A DNA stretch of 5,106 bases from Candidatus Pacearchaeota archaeon. GTDB lineage: Archaea > Nanobdellota > Nanobdellia > Pacearchaeales > GW2011-AR1. The stretch covers positions 1-5,106 of the forward strand of contig JAGLLG010000015.1 of the NCBI GenBank assembly GCA_023140635.1, read 5' to 3'. How positions within the stretch are numbered: the stretch's first letter is position 1; every line of letters begins with the position of its first letter. The position numbers were made by a program, and so were the translations under genes. The notes beneath the pieces are model-generated. The model searched no databases. It was not told the origin of the DNA and saw only the letters and a program-made list of their open reading frames with translations. Below are positions 1-4,603 of the stretch, one piece after another.

Positions 1-767
1 GAGACTACCTTTTCTTCATAATAATATTCGGAACAATCTTTTCACTAGTCTATGTTGTAGGTGGATACTACAAATCCGCAGATTTAGCAATAGCTTCTGT
101 AGGCGCAAAAAAAGCAACTACATCAGAATACAGACAATACAACAACATCGTTGAAGGACTCTGCCTTGCCTCAGGACTTCCGAAACCAAAACTCTACATA
201 ATGCAAAACTCCCAAATCAATGCATTCGCCTCAGGACGAGACCCCCAACACGCCGTAATCTGCGTAACAACAGGTGCCTTAGAAAAACTAACGAAACAAG
301 AACTCGAAGGCGTCCTCTCGCACGAACTCTCGCACATCGCAAACTACGACATCAGATTCATGACGCTAACCGCAGTCCTCGTCGGAATGATAGCAATAAT
401 CTCCCAAATGTTCCTAAGAAATTTATTCTGGAGTTCAATGATGGGGGGAAGAAGCAACCGAAATAATAACAACGCAATCTTCATGATTATAGGAATCGCA
501 CTCGCAATCTTGGCACCCATAATCGTCGCGTTGGTTCAATTAGCTATTTCAAGAAAACGAGAATACGCCGCAGATTCTTCTGCTGTTAAATTTATGCGAA
601 CACCGACAGGATTAATCGGAGCATTAAAGAAAATTCAATCCAACACCCCTATGAAAGTTTCAGGAGCAGTAGCCCCTTTATTTTTGGCAAAACCGACGAA
701 AGAAAGGGAGTGGTTTATGACGCATCCTCCTTTGGGGAAGAGGATTTCGAGATTGGAGAGGATGTGA
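1..767 (+). CDS. htpX: HtpX-like M48 family membrane zinc metalloprotease, 5' partial
   Basis: Membrane-bound zinc endopeptidase of the M48B/HtpX family, which degrades damaged or misfolded membrane proteins. The reading frame is open from base 3, so the gene begins outside the window. About 254 residues are visible against a usual length near 290, leaving a few dozen missing, probably including the first membrane helix. In fragment numbering, a hydrophobic helix spans residues 2-21. The zinc motif HELSH is at 107-111 and the third ligand is the Glu of REYAAD near 187. Hydrophobic segments at about 120-138 and 158-183 fit the two helices that normally separate these elements. The family signatures NAFASGR, HAVICVTTG and the C-terminal HPPLGKRISRL are present. 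The internal ATG at 201 is not the start, because conserved sequence continues upstream of it. The stop is TGA at 765-767. The first two thirds use many C-ending codons, whereas the last 80 bases are G-rich. The family call is secure; the actual substrate is unknown. Confidence 0.93.
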   Translation, partial: DYLFFIIIFGTIFSLVYVVGGYYKSADLAIASVGAKKATTSEYRQYNNIVEGLCLASGLPKPKLYIMQNSQINAFASGRDPQHAVICVTTGALEKLTKQELEGVLSHELSHIANYDIRFMTLTAVLVGMIAIISQMFLRNLFWSSMMGGRSNRNNNNAIFMIIGIALAILAPIIVALVQLAISRKREYAADSSAVKFMRTPTGLIGALKKIQSNTPMKVSGAVAPLFLAKPTKEREWFMTHPPLGKRISRLERM

Positions 768-797
768 GTTTAACACAACAATATTCTAACTTCCTCT

Positions 798-873
798 AAA
801 AAACTTATTATAAGATAATAAAAAATTCCATTTAATAAAAGTTTATATCTAATTCAGAATTCGGGTTAAAAAA
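798..873 (-). terminator. Oligo-T tracts downstream of the 99-aa gene
   Basis: Read on the minus strand, three runs of six Ts follow the stop codon at 889, at 868-873, 820-825 and 798-803. Archaeal RNA polymerase commonly terminates at such U-tracts without needing a strong hairpin. Only a weak 4-bp stem (804-814) is visible. The surrounding convergent gap (768-888) holds nothing else I can support, and no comparable T-run on the plus strand would end htpX. This is inferred from composition only. Confidence 0.35.
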
Positions 874-877
874 CAGA

Positions 878-892
878 AACCAAAAGATTTAT
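878..892 (+). repeat. Left arm of 15-bp perfect inverted repeat flanking the 99-aa gene
   Basis: AACCAAAAGATTTAT at this position recurs exactly, inverted, at 1216-1230. The two arms bracket the 889-1188 gene. The left arm overlaps its stop codon and the right arm covers its promoter. The match ends at both sides after 15 bases, and I see no target-site duplication outside it. Confidence 0.75.
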
Positions 893-1188
893 TCTTCTGG
901 TGAAGAGAATATTCCAATTATATATTTCTTTTGTATTGCAGATGCTTCAAATTTTCTTATTGGTACTGGAGCTACTCCAAACTGTTCATATCTCCCCTCA
1001 AGATGGTACCTAATTGAATCCAGTTTTAAGAAATTAGTATTTTCTGGTTGTATAGCTGATACAACCGCAATAACTTCTAATGAAGTAGGGGCAGCAGTCC
1101 TATCTATCGAAAGCTCTGTAGCATACTGACCATTTAATAAAAGATCTACCTTCTTACCATAAAAATCCTTTAATACACTATCATCCAT
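889..1188 (-). CDS. Uncharacterised 99-residue protein
   Basis: I do not recognise this family with confidence. The protein is 99 residues, soluble, with no signal peptide, membrane helix or cysteine. It alternates short hydrophobic stretches with polar turns, which suggests a mainly beta fold. The N-terminal pattern FYGKKVDLLLNG followed by IDR vaguely recalls the first strands of Sm/Lsm-like beta barrels (residues 9-30), and IRKFEASAIQKKYIIGI near the end could be closing strands. This is a weak impression only. The ATG at 1188 is supported by a TATA box centred about 28 bases upstream, which implies a leaderless transcript of its own despite lying downstream of trxB in the same direction (85-base gap). 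Oligo-T tracts follow its stop. A perfect inverted repeat flanks it. Its length, clean start, promoter and terminator make it a believable gene. Confidence 0.7.
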   Translation of the reverse strand: MDDSVLKDFYGKKVDLLLNGQYATELSIDRTAAPTSLEVIAVVSAIQPENTNFLKLDSIRYHLEGRYEQFGVAPVPIRKFEASAIQKKYIIGIFSSPEE

Positions 1189-1212
1189 TATAAACTAAAA
1201 ACTAAAAAATAC

Positions 1213-1230
1213 TTTATAAATCTTTTGGTT
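1213..1230 (-). promoter_or_regulatory. TATA box and purine-rich BRE of the 99-aa gene
   Basis: On the minus strand the TATA element TTTATAAA (plus positions 1213-1220) is preceded by the A-rich stretch AACCAAAAGA, as expected for an archaeal BRE/TATA pair. It is centred about 28 bases from the ATG at 1188, so transcription should begin at or next to the start codon. A 10-bp palindrome, ACTTTAAAGT, lies just upstream at 1239-1248 and could be an operator or chance in AT-rich DNA. Confidence 0.65.
1216..1230 (-). repeat. Right arm of 15-bp perfect inverted repeat
   Basis: Reverse complement of 878-892. This arm includes part of the TATA box and the BRE of the 99-aa gene. Ten of its bases (AACCAAAAGA on the minus strand) also occur on the minus strand at 2240-2249, upstream of the trxB TATA box. 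Confidence 0.75.
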
Positions 1231-1273
1231 AATTTACCACTTTAAAGTTAATATAACTGTTCAACAACATACC

Positions 1274-2185
1274 CTACTTTTTCCCCAACTTCACAAAATT
1301 ATAAGCCGTCCTCGTAGCTAAAACCCCATCCGCAGCGGCAGTTATTGTCTGCTTAAACGGATTATTCGTCCCATCTCCAGCTGCGAACAAACCTTCAACA
1401 GAAGTTCTGCCTTCCTTATCAACTTTAATATAACCATTCTCTAATTCAACTCCAAGCCCATCAAAAATTACAGTTAATGGCACAGAACCAACTTCAATAA
1501 AAACTCCATCTACATCAACCAGCTTAGCCCCATCCAAGGACTCCAACTTTAAACCATTAACATTCTTATCACCTACAATCTCAAGAGGTTTAGAATTATA
1601 GATAATCTCAATATTTTTCATAGCCTCGATCTTTTCCAAATTTATCGGTTCACACCTCATCTTCTCTTTCCGATAACTGATATAAACTTTCTCACAAATA
1701 CTCGCAAGATAAATCGCGGCCTTAGCTGCTGAATCAGAACCTCCAATAACAGCCACAATTTTACCTCTAAAAAAATTCCCATCACAAGTTGCACAATATG
1801 AAACTCCTTTTCCTAAAAATTTACCTTCTCCAGGAATGCCTAACTTCCTACGCTCCGACCCAAGACCACTTATAACAGAACTACCAACAAATTTCTTATC
1901 ACCTACACTAACACAGAATCCCTCCTCGACTTTCTCCAACTTATCGATACTTCCAATCTCAAAAACAGCCCCGAATGTCTTCACTTGCTCCTCAAACTTC
2001 TTCATTAAATCAATCCCCGAACCTGTAAATCCTGGATAATTCTCAAACTCTCCAGCAAGATTCGTAGTCCCACCAATCTCCTTCCCAATAATCAAAGTTT
2101 TCATACCATAACGCCCAGCATAAATTGCAGCAGACATTCCAGCAGGACCAGCCCCCAAGATCAACAAATCGTAAATTTCTACCAT
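1274..2185 (-). CDS. trxB: Thioredoxin-disulfide reductase (FAD/pyridine-nucleotide dependent)
   Basis: Cytosolic flavoenzyme that passes electrons from NAD(P)H through FAD and a redox-active disulfide to thioredoxin. With the start chosen here it has 303 residues, typical of the low-molecular-weight class. The FAD dinucleotide fold is at 10-21 (GAGPAGMSAA). The CATC active-site pair is C131 and C134 within YCATCDG. The NAD(P)H-binding loop GGSDSA is at 148-153. The basic patch YRKEKMR (171-177) stands where NADPH-type enzymes carry HRRxxxR, so the preference between NADPH and NADH is uncertain. The FAD-closing motif AAGDGTNNPFKQTITAAADG is at 268-287. A GTG at 2200 would add five residues, but the TATA box is centred 26-27 bases from the ATG at 2185, so the ATG is the likely leaderless start. 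The gene is divergent from tyrS. No thioredoxin gene is in the window. Confidence 0.95.
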   Translation of the reverse strand: MVEIYDLLILGAGPAGMSAAIYAGRYGMKTLIIGKEIGGTTNLAGEFENYPGFTGSGIDLMKKFEEQVKTFGAVFEIGSIDKLEKVEEGFCVSVGDKKFVGSSVISGLGSERRKLGIPGEGKFLGKGVSYCATCDGNFFRGKIVAVIGGSDSAAKAAIYLASICEKVYISYRKEKMRCEPINLEKIEAMKNIEIIYNSKPLEIVGDKNVNGLKLESLDGAKLVDVDGVFIEVGSVPLTVIFDGLGVELENGYIKVDKEGRTSVEGLFAAGDGTNNPFKQTITAAADGVLATRTAYNFVKLGKK

Positions 2186-2204
2186 AATAACTTTTAACAC
2201 TAGA

Positions 2205-2233
2205 CCTTTTTATATCTTTCAGAATGAACTAAA
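2205..2233 (-). repeat. Direct repeat copy 1, containing the trxB TATA element
   Basis: A 29-bp block that recurs at 2282-2310 in the same orientation. The copies differ by one T in the T-run and by TG versus AA in the middle. The shared core on the plus strand is TTTTTATATCTTTCAGAA. Read on the minus strand, the block carries the GATATAAAAAGG promoter of trxB. Confidence 0.8.
2208..2215 (-). promoter_or_regulatory. TATA box of trxB
   Basis: On the minus strand ATATAAAA lies inside GATATAAAAAGG, with an A/G-rich stretch (CTGAAAG) just upstream in BRE position. Its centre is 26-27 bases from the ATG at 2185, which predicts a leaderless mRNA and decides between the ATG and the upstream GTG at 2200. 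Confidence 0.65.
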
Positions 2234-2245
2234 ATAGTTTCTTTT

Positions 2246-2289
2246 GGTTCCAGGGAGCTTTTCTTTTCTAAAGAAAAGGAGCCTTTTTT
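2246..2289 (+). other. Hairpin followed by six Ts in the trxB/tyrS divergent region
   Basis: TTTTCTTT (2259-2266) pairs perfectly with AAAGAAAA (2270-2277) around a 3-base loop. An outer stem pairs GGTTCC (2246-2251) with GGAGCC (2278-2283), including one G-U wobble and leaving seven bulged bases (2252-2258). TTTTTT follows at 2284-2289, so on the plus strand it looks like an intrinsic terminator. Both neighbouring genes point away from it, so it ends neither. It could be the end of an unseen short RNA, an insulator or a regulatory DNA structure. Its role is unknown. Confidence 0.5.
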
Positions 2290-2310
2290 ATATCTTTCAG
2301 AAAAAACTAA
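2282..2310 (-). repeat. Direct repeat copy 2, possible second trxB promoter
   Basis: Second copy of the 29-bp block, 77 bases from copy 1. On the minus strand it retains GATATAAAAAAGG, a usable TATA sequence that would start transcription near 2262. That start would give trxB a longer leader of about 75 bases containing most of the hairpin sequence. The flanks of the two copies do not match, so this is not a simple longer tandem duplication. Confidence 0.7.
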
Positions 2311-2327
2311 ATCACCAACCAACAACA

Positions 2328-2335
2328 TTTAAATA
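2328..2335 (+). promoter_or_regulatory. TATA box of tyrS
   Basis: TTTAAATA, preceded by an A/C-rich BRE-like stretch (CAACAACA), is centred 25-26 bases from the ATG at 2357. This predicts transcription starting at the start codon. No Shine-Dalgarno-like sequence is present between the box and the ATG. Confidence 0.65.
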
Positions 2336-2356
2336 ACTCAGTTCCCAATCCAATAT

Positions 2357-3304
2357 ATGGGCCCAAAAAAGAAGTTAGAACTGATAAAAAGGAACACCGC
2401 AGAGGTTTTAAGAGAAGAAAAATTAAAATCCTCTTTTGGAAAAAAACAACCAATAGTTTATTGTGGATACGAACCTTCTGGAGATTTGCACATAGGCCAC
2501 TATGTAACTATTCTAAAACTAAAAGATTTCGAGGACGCTGGATTCAAAGTTAAAATATTACTGGCAGATTGGCACGCCTTATTAAACAAAAAAGGTGACT
2601 GGATTTTCATCAATGAACAAGTAGAAAATTGGAAAAAAGCTTTCAAGAAAATTGGACTAAAGAACCCTGAAGTAATTGTCGGAACCAGCTTTCAAAAAAA
2701 GCCAGAGTATATCGAAGATGTTTTCTCACTTGCCGCAAACTCGACCCTAAATCGAGGAATAAGATCAATGCAAAGTGTAGCTAGAGATATAGACCATGCA
2801 AAAGTATCTCAAATTATTTACCCTTTTATGCAAGTAGCTGACATGAAAGCATTAAATGTAGACGCCGTCGTTTCCGGAACTGAACAGCGAAAGATTCACA
2901 TGATTGCCGTCGAAAGTCTAAAAGACATAAACTATGAAGTCCCCTCATTCGTCCACACTTCATTAATCCCTTCACTCAAGGGTGCCAACGCTGGAAAGAT
3001 GTCTTCTTCAGACAAGGGAAGCCTAATCTCTATCAAAGATAGTTCCGAAGAAATAAAGAAGAAAATTTCTAAAGCTTATTGTCCTGAAGGAAAGGAAAAC
3101 CCTGTTTTAGATATAACAAAAATTTTAATCTTCCCAGTATTTGAAAAATTGGAAATCTCTCGTCCTGAAAAATTCGGAGGGGATATAATTTACAATTCTT
3201 ATAAAGATTTAGAAAAAGACTTCTTAGATAAAAAACTTCATCCGATGGATTTGAAGAAAGTTATCGGAGAAAAATTATCTGAAATGTTTGAAAAGATTAG
3301 ATAA
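2357..3304 (+). CDS. tyrS: Tyrosyl-tRNA synthetase, archaeal type
   Basis: Cytosolic class I synthetase that activates tyrosine with ATP and loads it onto tRNA-Tyr. At 315 residues it is close to the compact archaeal/eukaryotic-type enzyme (the Methanocaldococcus jannaschii protein is 306 residues), and it lacks the bacterial S4-like C-terminal domain. The HIGH motif is HIGH at 45-48, after YCGYEPSG, and Y35 matches the tyrosine-pocket Tyr32 of M. jannaschii. YPFMQVAD (155-162) supplies the equivalents of Gln155 and Asp158 that bind the substrate. EQRKIHM is at 176-182, and the second ATP motif KMSSS is at 214-218. The C-terminal HPMDLK contains D298, the counterpart of Asp286, which reads the anticodon G34. 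All key residues are intact, so the enzyme should be active. The ATG is fixed by the TATA spacing. It converges on the minus-strand gene ending at 3341 across a 36-base gap, whose CTTTTATTCT (3321-3330) is the only T-rich candidate for termination. Confidence 0.97.
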   Translation: MGPKKKLELIKRNTAEVLREEKLKSSFGKKQPIVYCGYEPSGDLHIGHYVTILKLKDFEDAGFKVKILLADWHALLNKKGDWIFINEQVENWKKAFKKIGLKNPEVIVGTSFQKKPEYIEDVFSLAANSTLNRGIRSMQSVARDIDHAKVSQIIYPFMQVADMKALNVDAVVSGTEQRKIHMIAVESLKDINYEVPSFVHTSLIPSLKGANAGKMSSSDKGSLISIKDSSEEIKKKISKAYCPEGKENPVLDITKILIFPVFEKLEISRPEKFGGDIIYNSYKDLEKDFLDKKLHPMDLKKVIGEKLSEMFEKIR

Positions 3305-3340
3305 TCTTCCGTCAACAAAACTTTTATTCTCATAAAATAA

Positions 3341-3748
3341 CTAATCTAAATCTCTTAATCTATATTCTAATTGCTCTTTAGTTTCTGGATTCAAATGCAA
3401 TACTCGATGAACTAAACCCTCATAACATTTTATTGCAGCCTCAGCAACCCTGCTATCTGGATAATTATAACCAACTATCTCCAACCCCTGAAGCAGATGA
3501 CTCAAATAATGGACATTGCAAAATTCAATATCTCTTTTAAGTTCCTCAATAGAAGGCAAACCCTCATCTTTCATATAAGAACTTGAAGCATCAGCATCAT
3601 TTTGAGTTATCCTCCTCATCCACTTATTTATCCTTTTAAAATTGGGAGAATAAGAATTGTCAGGTCCTCTTAATGAAGATAAAACAGCACTTTGTTGTTT
3701 CCAAGATAATTCACACATCCAATCTAGTAATACTTTTCCCTTGCTCAT
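3341..3748 (-). CDS. Uncharacterised protein resembling a phage-associated family (RGPD motif)
   Basis: Function unknown. The 135-residue product shows a motif order that I recognise from a widespread uncharacterised family common in bacteriophages and mobile elements. SWKQQSAVLSSLRGPD lies at about residues 15-30. A block VHYLSHLLQGLEIVGYNYPD (about 79-98) follows, then a terminal LVHRVLHLNPETKEQLEYRLRD. It is soluble and probably helical. The ATG at 3748 is preferred because it overlaps the stop of the upstream gene as ATGA, a classic coupled arrangement. The alternative TTG at 3778 would force a 34-base overlap. No Shine-Dalgarno or TATA box precedes it, so it should be translated by reinitiation from the 267-residue gene's mRNA. 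Its presence beside tyrS suggests acquisition from a virus or plasmid. The family resemblance is from memory of the motifs, not a search. Confidence 0.75.
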   Translation of the reverse strand: MSKGKVLLDWMCELSWKQQSAVLSSLRGPDNSYSPNFKRINKWMRRITQNDADASSSYMKDEGLPSIEELKRDIEFCNVHYLSHLLQGLEIVGYNYPDSRVAEAAIKCYEGLVHRVLHLNPETKEQLEYRLRDLD

Positions 3749-4548
3749 TTTGATTTTCGAATATTTCGTACTAACCAATCAAATTTTGTTAATTCAGAAG
3801 ATTTTCCACTGTAACCTCTTGGGAGACCCCGCAACATCCCACCAACTAATTTAATCAATTCACCGTCTACTTTCCTTATCGAAGAAAACCCATTTATCTG
3901 CCCATAATATTCGGCTTCTAACTGACACAGCTGATTTGGATTTTTTTCAATACTACAAATATTTGTAGCAACTACAAAAATTCTTCCAGATGTCGGATTA
4001 AAAACAAAGGCTTCTTTACTTTGTTTCAAAAAAGAACCTATGTACTCTAAAGGATAATCGCGTTGTCTTCCAATTTCTGAAATATATTTATTGACTTCAA
4101 TCGCAGATAGATTTTCTAAATTTTTTTCATCTCTTTTTAATACTATAATATTTCCTTTTCTAATTCGTTGCGTTTCCCCTTTTACCTTTATCTTTACTCT
4201 ACCTTCTCTTTCTATCTTAGTAAATGCGTGTCTTAAATTTCCATTTCGTCCATTTACAAAAGCATAACAACTATGGTTTGCCTTAGAACTTTCTAAAATT
4301 CTATCTCTCGAATATGGCTCTGGAAATTTTAAATATTCTCCAAGTGTCAAGATAACCCTATCTTTAGACCTTCCTATAAACCATTTTGAATATGATACAT
4401 CTATTTTTGATTCTAACTCCGTATTTTCTAAACCCTCCCGGTTATATCCAACATCATTACAAAGACACGAAACAAGACTATCTTTTTCTGACATTTCCTC
4501 TTTTGTCAATTCTTTAGGTTCTCTTGAGTAAGTATCGCCATATCCCAT
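3745..4548 (-). CDS. Unassigned 267-residue protein, possible CYTH-like fold
   Basis: I do not recognise it outright. Several spaced patterns recall the CYTH superfamily (class IV adenylate cyclase, thiamine triphosphatase, polyphosphate-handling enzymes), whose tunnel fold binds triphosphates with alternating acidic and basic residues. ELESK at 44-48 fits the ExExK signature. RVKIKVKG (117-124) offers a strand with alternating lysines, KRDEK is near 138-142, and LCQLEAEYYG (207-216) resembles the late EiE strand. The N-terminal 40 residues are polar and the C-terminus is basic (FDWLVRNIRKSK). There is no signal peptide or membrane helix. The ATG at 4548 is supported by a TATA box 27 bases upstream. 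It is the first gene of a two-gene operon with an ATGA overlap to the phage-like gene, and is divergent from the wHTH-Nudix gene. The gene is solid; the fold assignment is tentative (about 0.4). Confidence 0.75.
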   Translation of the reverse strand: MGYGDTYSREPKELTKEEMSEKDSLVSCLCNDVGYNREGLENTELESKIDVSYSKWFIGRSKDRVILTLGEYLKFPEPYSRDRILESSKANHSCYAFVNGRNGNLRHAFTKIEREGRVKIKVKGETQRIRKGNIIVLKRDEKNLENLSAIEVNKYISEIGRQRDYPLEYIGSFLKQSKEAFVFNPTSGRIFVVATNICSIEKNPNQLCQLEAEYYGQINGFSSIRKVDGELIKLVGGMLRGLPRGYSGKSSELTKFDWLVRNIRKSK

Positions 4549-4570
4549 AAATTTTAAAATTAAAAGCCAA

Positions 4571-4580
4571 TATTTAAATA
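4571..4580. promoter_or_regulatory. Shared, self-complementary TATA box serving two divergent genes
   Basis: TATTTAAATA is a perfect 10-bp palindrome. Its centre lies 27.5 bases from the ATG at 4548 (minus) and 28.5 bases from the ATG at 4604 (plus), both correct for archaeal leaderless transcription. No second TATA-like box is needed for either gene. The two directions should compete for one TBP site, with direction set by the flanking BRE sequences. Confidence 0.6.
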
Positions 4581-4603
4581 ATTCCTCGAATTACATTGAG
4601 CAG

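Noticed and set aside
201..767. Starting htpX at the ATG at 201
   Set aside because: The same frame is open to the window edge and encodes a membrane helix and conserved HtpX sequence upstream, so the ATG is internal.
1836..2039. Plus-strand open frame of 67 codons
   Set aside because: It lies wholly inside trxB on the opposite strand, has no promoter and has a low-complexity proline/serine product.
2186..2200. GTG at 2200 as the trxB start
   Set aside because: It adds five non-conserved residues and lies only 11-12 bases from the TATA centre, too close for the transcript to include it. The ATG at 2185 fits both the spacing and the family N-terminus.
3749..3778. TTG at 3778 as the start of the phage-like gene
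   Set aside because: It would overlap the upstream gene by 34 bases. The ATG at 3748 gives an ATGA overlap, and the family-like sequence begins after it.
3657..3854. Plus-strand open frame of 65 codons
   Set aside because: It is antisense to the junction of the two operon genes, with no promoter or recognisable product.
3341..4548. Toxin-antitoxin pair reading of the overlapping operon
   Set aside because: The proteins are larger than typical pairs and neither shows a toxin or antitoxin motif. The overlap alone is not enough.
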